From positions 1-64,000 of the forward strand of contig NZ_JACLAF010000007.1 in NCBI RefSeq assembly GCF_015355625.1: DNA of 64,000 nucleotides, written 5' to 3'. This DNA is from Tamlana sp. I1 (lineage in GTDB: Bacteria > Bacteroidota > Bacteroidia > Flavobacteriales > Flavobacteriaceae). This document shows positions 46,740 through 55,798 of the stretch, piece after piece. The notes below the pieces were generated by a model that was not told where the DNA came from, did not search any database, and worked only from the letters and a program-made list of their open reading frames with translations. Positions within the stretch are counted from its first letter, which is position 1. Every line of letters begins with the position of its first letter. Made by a program: the position numbers and the translations under genes.

Positions 46740-49700
46740 ATGAAAATTAAATTAATTAAATTCCGTCCCTTCTCGCGAAAACGGTTACCCCTAATGATTA
46801 TGAGAATGATTATCTTACTATTGTGTACCACGGTTTTTAGTTTAGCACCAAAAACCTCGTTGTCTCAAGAAAAAGTAATCATCAATCAAGACGAGTCGGT
46901 CTCAATTGATGAAGTGTTTAACATTATTCAGCAACAAACCAATTATCATTTTATTTTTCCAAAGCGATTTTTTCAAAACGCTCCGAATATCAAACTAGAA
47001 AAGGGAGAGGTTTTGGTTACTAGTCTTTTAGATAAGGCGCTTCATGATAGTAATTTAGAGTTTGAAGTTGCCGATAATAATGTTATTGTTATCAAAAAGA
47101 CAGGACCCAAGAAAAATAGGATTCAACAAAGAATACTTGTTTCTGGTGTTGTAACCGATCAATCAGGAATGCCTATGCCAGGAGCAACAGTTTTGATAAA
47201 GGGTACAAGTAATGGAGTTGCAACCGATATTGATGGAGCATATGCTATTAAGGTTTTCGAAAGTGCTGTTTTAGAGTTTTCTTTTGTTGGTTATGTAACC
47301 GAAACCATAGAAGTAAAGTCATTAACTTATTTTTCTAACGTAAACGTAGTATTAAAGGAAAATATAAACACTTTAGGTGAAGTTGTTGTAACAGGGTACC
47401 AAACCATAGCTAAAGAGCGAACAGCTGGAGCATTTACAACGGTTGATGAGGAGCAGCTTCAACAAAGACCAGCAGCAAACTTTATAGATCGTATAAATGG
47501 CCAAGTGTCTGGATTAAGTGTTAATCCAACTTCTGGAAATTTAGAAGTTAGAGGTCGAGGAACCATTATTACAGATAGCAATCCGCTTTTCGTAGTAGAC
47601 GGGTTTCCAATGTCCGATCAGTTCAATTACGAATCTATTAACCCAGAGGATATTGAATCTGTAACCGTGCTTAAAGATGCTTCTGCAGCATCAATTTGGG
47701 GCTCGAAAGCAGCAAATGGAGTTGTAGTAGTCGTTACTAAAAGAGGACAGAAAAACAGCCCTTTAAGAATTGATTTTTCTACCAACGTAGAAATAGAAAA
47801 TAAAGTAGATCTAGACGATTTTAACTGGATGAGTACCGCTCAGGAAATCGATTTAGACATGGAGTTTATTGATAGAGGTTGGGTAAACCCTTCAAATTTA
47901 TTAGCTAATAGTGAAAGTATTAATAATCTTCATTTAGCATATTTATATAAAGAAGGCTTAGCTCCAGGTGGTAATAAATGGTCACAAAACACTTTTGATA
48001 ATTATATTAATAAGCTTAAATCAAAAGATGTAACAGAAGATTATGAGGACTATCTTTTAAGAAATGCCATCCGCTCAAATTATAATTTATCTATTTCTGG
48101 AGGCGGAGATCGTAACAGATTATTTGGTTCTGTTTCGTACAGCAAGTATTTAGCGCGAACAGTAGGCGATAAGGACGACAGGCTTACTATGAACTTAAAT
48201 AATACTTTTGAGTTTAATGATAAAATTAAATTCACTACAGGAATTAATGCCGTTTTAAGAAATCAAGATTCTAATGGTATGGATATTACTATGGCAAGTT
48301 ACTTACAACCATATGATGATATTGTAGATGAAAATGGACAGTATGTTCAAACCTATGCTAGCTGGAATCCTTGGGTGTCTAAAGACCGTGAAGCTTTATT
48401 GGGCTCAGATTACACCTATAACATACTAGAAGAGCAAAGAAATAATGATAACGTTACAAAAAGATTAGATCTTAGAGCGCATTTTAGGTTGGATTATGAG
48501 TTTATTAAAGATTTAACATTTAGTAGTTCATTTGCTTACGAAAGTAATGTCGTTAAAAATGATACATACAGATCTATGGATTTGCCTTCTTTCCGTAATT
48601 GGGTAAATGATTATTATGTAAACGGTGACTACCAGATTCCAGTAGGGTCTGAGTATAGCAATGAAAGAAATACAGTTAATGGATGGCTTTTTAGAAATGC
48701 TCTAACTTGGGATAAACACTGGGGAGACCATAAACTAAATGTTTTTGTAGCAGGAGAATACAGTAAATACAAAACAGAGAATTTATTTAACACACAGTTT
48801 GGATATGATAAACAAACCTTACAATACACACCAATTATTGAAACACTTGTAGGTGGTATTTACGATTTTAACAATAATTATTTGTTTGTAAGAGGATCAG
48901 ATTATTTTGAAGTTACTAATTCTGATAACCGTCAAGTTAGTTACATGTCTAATGCATCATATACTTTTAAAGATAAGTATATTTTAAACGGAAGTGCAAG
49001 AATAGATCAAGCCAATATTTTTGGTAGCGATCCAAAATATAGATATAAACCACTTTGGTCTGTATCAGCAGCATGGGAAATCCATAAAGAGTCTTTTATG
49101 GAGGATTTAGATTGGATGAACCGACTTAAACTTAGAGCCAGTTATGGTTTAGGTGGAAACAGTAGTACCCTTACATCACCTTATGCTCAAGCCAGATCTG
49201 TTAGTATTAACTGGGGGTTCCCAATTCACTTTTCCGAATTAACAAACCCTGCTAACCCGCAATTAAGATGGGAGGAAGTAGCAACTACCAATATTGGTTT
49301 AGATTTCGGATTGTTTGGAAACAAACTTTCTGGTAATATAGATTACTATACCAGAGTAAGTACAGATTTATTAGGATCAACACTTCTAGATCCTACTAAT
49401 GGGTTTAATAGGGCTATTATAAATTATGCAAACGCAGAAAACAAAGGTTTTGAAATAGGACTAGCAGCTAATATTATTTCTACTAAAAATTTCCAATGGG
49501 ATGTACGTGCTAATGTTAATTTTAATAAAAACAAGGTAACCAAGTACTACACTAAAAGCCTGTTAGATCCTGATGCATTAGCATACGGAAATGAGATCAT
49601 TGAAGGAAAACCTTTAAGTAATATCTACGCTTATAATTTTGCAGGTCTAGACCAAAATGGTGAAGTTTTACTAGCAAAACAAGACGGAAGTACGGTAAAA

Positions 49701-50285
49701 TGGGATGAAACTGGTGACGATAAAATTACAGCCGATGATATGTTAGAAATTGGACCACGAACGCCAGAAAGTTATGGTGGCTTAAGTACAACCTTTAAGT
49801 ATAAAGGACTCGATCTTACTGTAAATATGAATTATCAAGCTGATTTTTGGTTTATAAACATACGTGACTTTGGAGTAACAAGTGCTTTAGGTACAACTAA
49901 TAATACTGATGTTTTCTATGATAATCTTAGAGTTAATGAAATTTGGGCATCACGTTGGAAAACTTCAGGTGATGAGGCTACAACAAATGTTCCAGCGCTT
50001 CTAGCTACTGAAGGCGCGACAGCTAGTATGCATAGAGTTTGGGGACAATCGCATATTAATTACCATAAAGGTGATTATATAAGAGTTCAAGATATCATTT
50101 TGGGCTATACATTTCCTCAAAAATATACGGACAGAATGATTTTTAAGAATTTAAGAATTAATCTTCAAGTAGCCAACCCTTTTTTGTGGACAGCTAATGA
50201 TGTAGGAGCAGACCCAACCGCTTTAAGTCGTGAAGCCTATACAAACTTACCTCGTGTTAGTTTTGGTTTAAGAACAACATTTTAA
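46740..50285 (+). CDS. SusC-like TonB-dependent transporter with N-terminal STN signalling domain
   Basis: An 1181-aa outer-membrane transporter. A long basic N-terminus and signal peptide (to about 42, 'PKTSLSQ') is followed by an STN (secretin/TonB short N-terminal) domain at about 45-110 ('VSIDEVFNIIQQQTNYHFIF', landmark 'FNIIQQQTNYHF'). This domain contacts FecR-type regulators. A carboxypeptidase-like domain (about 132-215, 'MPMPGATVLIKG'), plug (about 215-345, 'WGSKAANGVVVVVTKRG') and barrel ending 'GLRTTF' follow. The STN domain marks it as both transporter and signal receptor for the adjacent FecI/FecR pair. Its locus holds no glycoside hydrolase, so the cargo is likely not a polysaccharide. 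A peptide- or metallophore-type ligand is inferred. Confidence 0.95.
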   Translation: MKIKLIKFRPFSRKRLPLMIMRMIILLLCTTVFSLAPKTSLSQEKVIINQDESVSIDEVFNIIQQQTNYHFIFPKRFFQNAPNIKLEKGEVLVTSLLDKALHDSNLEFEVADNNVIVIKKTGPKKNRIQQRILVSGVVTDQSGMPMPGATVLIKGTSNGVATDIDGAYAIKVFESAVLEFSFVGYVTETIEVKSLTYFSNVNVVLKENINTLGEVVVTGYQTIAKERTAGAFTTVDEEQLQQRPAANFIDRINGQVSGLSVNPTSGNLEVRGRGTIITDSNPLFVVDGFPMSDQFNYESINPEDIESVTVLKDASAASIWGSKAANGVVVVVTKRGQKNSPLRIDFSTNVEIENKVDLDDFNWMSTAQEIDLDMEFIDRGWVNPSNLLANSESINNLHLAYLYKEGLAPGGNKWSQNTFDNYINKLKSKDVTEDYEDYLLRNAIRSNYNLSISGGGDRNRLFGSVSYSKYLARTVGDKDDRLTMNLNNTFEFNDKIKFTTGINAVLRNQDSNGMDITMASYLQPYDDIVDENGQYVQTYASWNPWVSKDREALLGSDYTYNILEEQRNNDNVTKRLDLRAHFRLDYEFIKDLTFSSSFAYESNVVKNDTYRSMDLPSFRNWVNDYYVNGDYQIPVGSEYSNERNTVNGWLFRNALTWDKHWGDHKLNVFVAGEYSKYKTENLFNTQFGYDKQTLQYTPIIETLVGGIYDFNNNYLFVRGSDYFEVTNSDNRQVSYMSNASYTFKDKYILNGSARIDQANIFGSDPKYRYKPLWSVSAAWEIHKESFMEDLDWMNRLKLRASYGLGGNSSTLTSPYAQARSVSINWGFPIHFSELTNPANPQLRWEEVATTNIGLDFGLFGNKLSGNIDYYTRVSTDLLGSTLLDPTNGFNRAIINYANAENKGFEIGLAANIISTKNFQWDVRANVNFNKNKVTKYYTKSLLDPDALAYGNEIIEGKPLSNIYAYNFAGLDQNGEVLLAKQDGSTVKWDETGDDKITADDMLEIGPRTPESYGGLSTTFKYKGLDLTVNMNYQADFWFINIRDFGVTSALGTTNNTDVFYDNLRVNEIWASRWKTSGDEATTNVPALLATEGATASMHRVWGQSHINYHKGDYIRVQDIILGYTFPQKYTDRMIFKNLRINLQVANPFLWTANDVGADPTALSREAYTNLPRVSFGLRTTF

Positions 50286-50297
50286 AAAATTTGAACT

Positions 50298-51707
50298 ATG
50301 AAAATTAAATATATATTTATTGTCGTTGTAACATTTTTTACAATTTCATGTGAAAACCCAGATACTTTTTTGGATGTGCTTCCAACAGGTAGGGTAATTC
50401 CAAGTACTTTGGAAGATTTTGAAAGCCTTTTAAACAGTTATACACCTTTAAGAGATCGTAATCAGGTTCTTAAAATGACAGATCCTGATATCGTTATGAA
50501 TGCAACAACATTCGAATTACTATATAATAATGAGTATAAGGAAGCCTATAAATGGAATAGTAATATGTATACTGTAGATCAAAACGATCCAGAATATATC
50601 GACGTTTACAATTACATTTACGTTTACAATTTCATTCTTAGCTTAGTCGATGATGCCGAACCTGGAAAAATAAATCCTGCAGAAAGAACTAATATTAAAG
50701 CCGAAGCTTATGCTCAAAGAGCTTTTGAATACTTCTGTGCGGTTAATCAATATGCACATCATTATGATCCTGCAAACCCAGATGCACAAGGCATAGCTAT
50801 GCCTTTAGAGCCTAACTTAGAATTATCTATTGGGTATAGCACCGTGGGCGAAGTTTATGCTCAAATAATTTCAGATTCAGAAACAGCTCTAAGCTTATTT
50901 TCAGATTCCTATCCTGACCTTAGAACCGATGGGAATTACAGACCAGGAAAAGCTAGTATTTATGCATTATTAGCAGAGGTTTACTTGTATATGGGAGATT
51001 TTGATAAAGCATTAACCAACTCAAACAAGGCTTTGGCAATGCATAATTTCCTGTATGATTATAATACCATCGATTTCGCAAATCCAGATGATCTATGGGC
51101 TGGATATACTAATGAAGATATTCAAAGAATAACATTAAATAAGGAAGTGTTTTGGGCCAGATACATCGATTATGGTGGTTATGTTCCGTATTATACCTTA
51201 TACAGCCCTGAGGTAGTTGCGCTTTTCGACCAAAACAACGATAGAAGATGGTATTTACATGCGACTCAAGAAGCTAGAAATGGCGCGTTTAATGTTTCTC
51301 CAGATTATCTATTTGTTTATTCAAGAGGGGAACGTCCAAATGGTCTGGGGGTTTCAAGATTAATTCTAACTAACGCAGAAGCTAAAGTGCGTACAGGAGA
51401 CGGAGCAGGGGCTATTGCGGCTTTAAACACGCTGTTAGAAAAAAGAATTAGCAATTTCACACCGATAGCCTTTACCGATAATGCCGCAGCGTTACAACTC
51501 GTTAAAAATGAGCGTAGAAAAGAATTATTTGGTTCAGGATTAAATGTTTTCGATCAAAAACGTTACCACGTTTACGGAGAAACAGTACCAACATACACTA
51601 GAGTAGCTCCAGATACGGGAGACCCTTTAACACTTGCTCCAGGAGCCGATGGATATGTGGTAAATGTACCTTTAGGGGTAAAATCACTTAATCCAAATTT
51701 AAACTAA
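50298..51707 (+). CDS. SusD/RagB-like ligand-capture lipoprotein
   Basis: A 469-aa lipoprotein ('FFTISCENPDTFLDV', Cys18) starting 12 bp after the SusC stop. Helical SusD-like repeats include 'AEAYAQRAFEYFCAVNQYAHHY' (landmark 'AQRAFEYFCAVNQYAHHY'), and the C-terminal family signature is 'LVKNERRKELFGSGLNVFDQKRY'-like (landmark 'NERRKELFG'). It is shorter than the glycan-binding SusD proteins in this window, as is common in the RagB-type branch linked to peptide uptake. It would form the lid of the SusC channel. Confidence 0.92.
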   Translation: MKIKYIFIVVVTFFTISCENPDTFLDVLPTGRVIPSTLEDFESLLNSYTPLRDRNQVLKMTDPDIVMNATTFELLYNNEYKEAYKWNSNMYTVDQNDPEYIDVYNYIYVYNFILSLVDDAEPGKINPAERTNIKAEAYAQRAFEYFCAVNQYAHHYDPANPDAQGIAMPLEPNLELSIGYSTVGEVYAQIISDSETALSLFSDSYPDLRTDGNYRPGKASIYALLAEVYLYMGDFDKALTNSNKALAMHNFLYDYNTIDFANPDDLWAGYTNEDIQRITLNKEVFWARYIDYGGYVPYYTLYSPEVVALFDQNNDRRWYLHATQEARNGAFNVSPDYLFVYSRGERPNGLGVSRLILTNAEAKVRTGDGAGAIAALNTLLEKRISNFTPIAFTDNAAALQLVKNERRKELFGSGLNVFDQKRYHVYGETVPTYTRVAPDTGDPLTLAPGADGYVVNVPLGVKSLNPNLN

Positions 51708-51735
51708 TAAAAGGGTAATAACTAAAACAAATAAT

Positions 51736-52725
51736 ATGAAAAAATTTATAATACTGCTTATAGCAATTGTTTCTATACCTTTTTTCCAGTCTTGCGACGA
51801 AGATAAGGACGATATAGCACAGCCAAAATCTTATAATGCATCTTTAGCTGAAGTAGCTAGTTTACAGTTTGCACCAATTACTGATGATGCACCAACTGCG
51901 TTTCAATATAATTATGATTTGCAAACAGGTAACGCCTTTTGGGCCATCACAGATTTAGAATACAATGTAAATCTTAGTTTAGGAGAATATGAGGCTTCAG
52001 ATATTAGCAAAATAGATTTGTATGTTTTTGCTGAAGAAATAGATGGCGAAACCTACAAATACTTAGGAGGTGACCAAGGAAAATTATTAAAAACAATTAA
52101 CGCACCATCAGATGAGTTTCAAATAACTGTTTCAAAAGATGAATTAGCAACTTTATATGCTAACGAGTTTTCTCCAGAACATAATGGGGATATTTTAACG
52201 GATGATGTATTTGAAATTAAATGGGTAATCACTGGAAAAGATGGCTCTACGTTAGACACCAGAAAAGATTGTTACGATGATTTTAATTGCAGTTATGGTT
52301 TTGGAGCTAAAACAGTTTATGTTGACACTTGGGTAGGCGAATTCCAATACAATTGGATCGATATAGGGCCAGACACGGTAGTTTATTCATGGGCGAAGGT
52401 TGGTGCAAACCCTAAAGGAATTGTTGTTTTTTCTGAATCTGGAACCGAAGGACAATATAATTTAGACGACTTATCATGTGGAGGTGCTTATAAAGAACCA
52501 GACCCTGGTTATATAACTTATAATGCAGACGCTAATGAGCTATCACTAACAAGTACACACGCTAGATACAACAGTAAATGGGAGTTAGTAAGTTTAACAC
52601 CTACAGTATTAACTGTAAAATGGACCTACTACTATACGCAATTTTACCCAGAATATGGCACCTTTGAGATTATTAGAAATGACGGACTTAGCTGGCCTGA
52701 AAATCTAACTATAGTGAGTAACTAA
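51736..52725 (+). CDS. Uncharacterised surface lipoprotein accompanying SusC/SusD
   Basis: A 329-aa lipoprotein ('PFFQSCDEDKDD', Cys20), start 28 bp after the SusD stop. The body looks beta-rich with many aromatic residues ('NAFWAITDLEYNVNLSLGEYE', landmark 'FWAITDLEYNVNL') and a Cys-containing stretch 'RKDCYDDFNCSYGFG'; another Cys follows at 'DDLSCGGAYKEP'. I do not recognise a named domain. Position after SusD suggests a SusE/SusF-like or PKD-like ligand-binding role at the cell surface. The paired cysteines are notable because two thioredoxin-like proteins are encoded directly downstream. A hairpin with T run follows the gene. Confidence 0.7.
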   Translation: MKKFIILLIAIVSIPFFQSCDEDKDDIAQPKSYNASLAEVASLQFAPITDDAPTAFQYNYDLQTGNAFWAITDLEYNVNLSLGEYEASDISKIDLYVFAEEIDGETYKYLGGDQGKLLKTINAPSDEFQITVSKDELATLYANEFSPEHNGDILTDDVFEIKWVITGKDGSTLDTRKDCYDDFNCSYGFGAKTVYVDTWVGEFQYNWIDIGPDTVVYSWAKVGANPKGIVVFSESGTEGQYNLDDLSCGGAYKEPDPGYITYNADANELSLTSTHARYNSKWELVSLTPTVLTVKWTYYYTQFYPEYGTFEIIRNDGLSWPENLTIVSN

Positions 52726-52743
52726 AATTAATAGCAACTTATC

Positions 52744-52769
52744 AAAAGGGGGATTAATTTCCCCTTTTT
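52744..52769 (+). terminator. Hairpin terminator between lipoprotein and thioredoxin genes
   Basis: AAAAGGGG / CCCCTTTT-type stem (52744-52751 with 52761-52768) followed by T residues, 19 bp after the stop at 52725. It may only partly stop transcription, since the next gene starts 32 bp later in the same direction. Confidence 0.75.
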
Positions 52770-52800
52770 GGTATTTATTTAACTCAAAATTATTCTCAAA

Positions 52801-54006
52801 ATGACTTATAAAGGAAGCATACTGGTACTTTTAGCTTTTCTCATGCTTAATTGCAAAAAGCCATCTGAAAAAATAGAAGACACACCAAAAACGTTTACGC
52901 TTAATGCACATATAGAAAATTTAGAAGCAGATTTTCTGGTGTATTCCGAAAAAGATGCGAACCAGCCTAATGGTTACCGTATAGATACACTTTGGGTTAA
53001 AGACCAAAAATTTACGTTTACAGACTCTATAGACGCTTATACACTTTACTATATAACAATCCCTGAAGCCCAAAGAAGACATAAAGTTAATGTAGGCGGT
53101 AAGGAATATACGGTTTCTGTAAAAGCCAATTTATCCAGAATGTGGTTTATTGGATATCCTGGTGCTGAAATAACTTATACTGGAAAAATTGATGGTTATA
53201 TGGTAGATGCCTATCCTTCAGATAAAGAAGGTATTAATGACGATTTGGCTTTAATAAACAAGCAAGTATTTCCTTTACAAAATCAAATAAATTCGATAAC
53301 CTTTTCTACTAGAACAGACGAGTTAAGTGATGAAAAAAGAAAAGAGATGAATGCGACTAAGCTAGAACTTAGTGAGAAAATAATAGATTTGAAAATCGAT
53401 TTTATTAAATCGCATCCCAAATCTATTGCGGCTAGTTATGTTTTTAACGATTGTTATTACCGTCATTATTTCTCTTTTGAAGATGCTAAAAAAATGTTTA
53501 AGGACTTAGACAGTACCACTCTAGCTGGTACCACCTTCTATAACGAATCTAAACAACGTTTAGAAGCTGTTGAAAAAACAGGTATAGGTATGCAGGCTCC
53601 AGAAATTAAAACAACGCATACTTTAGATGGTTCTGAATTTAATTTATCAGATTTAAAAGGTAATTATGTGTTGTTGGATTATTGGGGGTTATGGTGTGGA
53701 CCATGCATGGCAGAAATTCCTAAAATAAAAGAATATGCCAATAAGTATGCCGACAACAATTTTGTAGTGGTTGGAATTAATTCTGGCGATACCGCTCAAA
53801 GGTGGAAAAAAGTTATTGCTGATTATGATTATAATTGGACACATGTTCAAACCACTAAAGACAATAACCTTTTAATTCCATTTAACGTTAATTCATTTCC
53901 AACTAAAATTTTAATGGATCCCGAAGGAAAAATCATTTATAGTTCACAAAATCCTGAAAAGGTAGACCTATATCAAATGATAGATGATATTTTTTCAAAA
54001 TCTTAA
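52801..54006 (+). CDS. TlpA-like thioredoxin-fold lipoprotein 1
   Basis: A 401-aa lipoprotein ('LMLNCKKPSEK', Cys17). An N-terminal region of about 260 residues (DUF4369-like beta domain plus helices) precedes a TlpA/ResA-type thioredoxin domain (about 270-400) with active-site 'WGLWCGPCM' (CGPC at 299-302) and cis-Pro region 'VNSFPTKILMDPEG'. The domain reduces or isomerises disulfides of exported proteins, or of an imported ligand, in the periplasm. A second, related gene follows, then an M16 peptidase, making an unusual trio next to a SusC/SusD pair. Both cysteines are present, so redox activity is expected. The natural partner is unknown. Confidence 0.9.
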   Translation: MTYKGSILVLLAFLMLNCKKPSEKIEDTPKTFTLNAHIENLEADFLVYSEKDANQPNGYRIDTLWVKDQKFTFTDSIDAYTLYYITIPEAQRRHKVNVGGKEYTVSVKANLSRMWFIGYPGAEITYTGKIDGYMVDAYPSDKEGINDDLALINKQVFPLQNQINSITFSTRTDELSDEKRKEMNATKLELSEKIIDLKIDFIKSHPKSIAASYVFNDCYYRHYFSFEDAKKMFKDLDSTTLAGTTFYNESKQRLEAVEKTGIGMQAPEIKTTHTLDGSEFNLSDLKGNYVLLDYWGLWCGPCMAEIPKIKEYANKYADNNFVVVGINSGDTAQRWKKVIADYDYNWTHVQTTKDNNLLIPFNVNSFPTKILMDPEGKIIYSSQNPEKVDLYQMIDDIFSKS

Positions 54007-54103
54007 AAAAGCGAATTTCGTTTTTTATCAGGCCTTATAATTTAGGTGTTAATTAAGTTGGGTCATCAAAATGCCCACGTTATAATCAATTAAATTAAAC
54101 AAA

Positions 54104-55480
54104 ATGAAAAAAATAATTTATGTATTGGCTTTGTCTGTGGCACTAGTGGCTTGTAAAACAGAGCCTCAAAAAGACTATGTGGTATTTAAAGGCACGATTA
54201 GTAATAAAATATCCGATCATATTAGTGTTAATAGCCTGATGTCTTCCTTTAAAAAACAAATTAAGCTAAATGAAGATGGTAGTTTTTTAGATACGCTAAA
54301 TATAAAGGCAGACAATTTAATGATTTTCGACCAAAGGAATTTATCATACATGTATGTTGAAGCTGGCCAAGATTTACATTTGAGTTATGATGCCGAAGAT
54401 TTAAAAAACACCATCCATTTTAAAGGTGTTGGTTCAGAAATTAATAATTATTTAATTGCTAAAAGGAATAAAGACAGCGAACTTTCAAAAAAATCGGGAA
54501 ACATTTATGAATTAGGTGAGTCTGAATTTCTTAAAGCTCAAAAGGAAATAGAGTCGGCATTATTGGAATTATTAAAAAATACGCCAAATCTACCTGAAAC
54601 TTATAAAGAAAAAGAAAAAAGAAATATTAAATATGGGTATTTAAGTGAGTTAGATAGTTATGAGGCTAATCATGCTTATTATACAAAAAATCCAGATTTT
54701 AAGGTGTCTGATGGCTTCCTAAAAGAACTTTATGATTTAGATTACAATAATGAGACTGATTATGATTTTTCTTATGGATACTATACTTTGGTTACAAATT
54801 TTTGTAGAAGAGAGGCGCAACAAGAATCAAAATTAGACAATGTACCTAATGATGTTGCTTATTTAAATACGGTTAACAAGCTTAGTAGTCAGAGTATTAA
54901 AAATGATTTGTTGTTTAAGCATGCTAAATCTGGTATTACCTTTACCTCAGATTTAGAAGATTATTATAAAGCTTACATGAATGGTTCTACAAACGTTGCA
55001 CACAACGAAGAAATAACAAAAAGTTATAACGAATTAAAAAAAGTAGATAAAGGCGCTCTTTCACCAAAGTTTGTAAATTACGAAAACCATGCAGGCGGAA
55101 CGACTTCCTTAGACGACCTAAAAGGTAAATACGTATATATTGATGTTTGGGCAACTTGGTGTGGGCCTTGCAAATCGGAAATCCCTTTTTTAAAGGAAGT
55201 TGAAAAAAAATATCACGATAAAAATATTGAATTCGTAAGCATATCTGTAGACAAAACCAGAGACCACGCGAAATGGAAAAAAATGGTAGATGATGAAAAT
55301 CTAGGTGGTATTCAGTTAATTGCCGACAATGATTTTAAATCGCAATTTGTTCAAGATTATTTTATAAAAGGTATTCCTAAATTTATCCTCTTAGATCCTA
55401 ACGGATACATTGTAACCCCTAATGCACCAAGGCCCTCTAACAAAAAATTAATCGAATTATTAGATGCGTTAGATATCTAA
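54104..55480 (+). CDS. TlpA-like thioredoxin-fold lipoprotein 2
   Basis: A 458-aa lipoprotein ('ALVACKTEPQKD', Cys17). A long N-terminal domain (about 20-320, with helices rich in Lys and Glu) precedes a thioredoxin domain (about 325-458) with 'VWATWCGPCKSEIP' (CGPC at 353-356) and 'IKGIPKFILLDPNG' containing the cis-Pro. It resembles the gene just upstream in layout but is only distantly similar outside the active site, so this is not a recent duplication. Spacing of 97 bp suggests one transcript. Likely a periplasmic disulfide reductase acting with its neighbour and the peptidase. Confidence 0.9.
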   Translation: MKKIIYVLALSVALVACKTEPQKDYVVFKGTISNKISDHISVNSLMSSFKKQIKLNEDGSFLDTLNIKADNLMIFDQRNLSYMYVEAGQDLHLSYDAEDLKNTIHFKGVGSEINNYLIAKRNKDSELSKKSGNIYELGESEFLKAQKEIESALLELLKNTPNLPETYKEKEKRNIKYGYLSELDSYEANHAYYTKNPDFKVSDGFLKELYDLDYNNETDYDFSYGYYTLVTNFCRREAQQESKLDNVPNDVAYLNTVNKLSSQSIKNDLLFKHAKSGITFTSDLEDYYKAYMNGSTNVAHNEEITKSYNELKKVDKGALSPKFVNYENHAGGTTSLDDLKGKYVYIDVWATWCGPCKSEIPFLKEVEKKYHDKNIEFVSISVDKTRDHAKWKKMVDDENLGGIQLIADNDFKSQFVQDYFIKGIPKFILLDPNGYIVTPNAPRPSNKKLIELLDALDI

Positions 55481-55798
55481 CCTATTATAAATGAAATTTT
55501 AACATGTTATTTTTAGGGGAAAGATAGAAATATCCACACTTATTAATACAAGGAAAAATTTTGATTTTTCACTCATATTTTGAATTAGTCACTCTTTTAT
55601 GATTAAAATCACAAAGGCTGTCTGAAAAGTTATTTAATTTAATTTGCCAGTTTGAACCACTAAACTAAACTGAATTTCGATTCTTTAAATCATTTCGGCA
55701 AATTCTAATTAAAGTCAAGTTTACTTTTCAGTCGGTCTTTTTTTTAAATCAGAATTTTTAAATTAAAATAAAAGGAACTCTTTAAAAATCAGTAAATT
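55481..55798. other. Intergenic region containing a long hairpin element
   Basis: The 318 bp between the second thioredoxin gene and the M16 peptidase are dominated by the inverted-repeat element at 55614-55748. No gene was seen. Confidence 0.6.
55614..55748 (+). repeat. Long imperfect hairpin with T run (MITE-like or terminator)
   Basis: Outer arms CTGAAAAGT (55622-55630) and ACTTTTCAG (55723-55731) are perfect complements. An inner stem (about 55633-55648 with 55696-55713, TTTAATTTAATTTGCC against its near complement) extends it to over 100 nt. A T run ends it at 55738-55745. The outer arm sequence AGGCTGTCTGAAAAGT looks like a transposon end. Confidence 0.65.
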
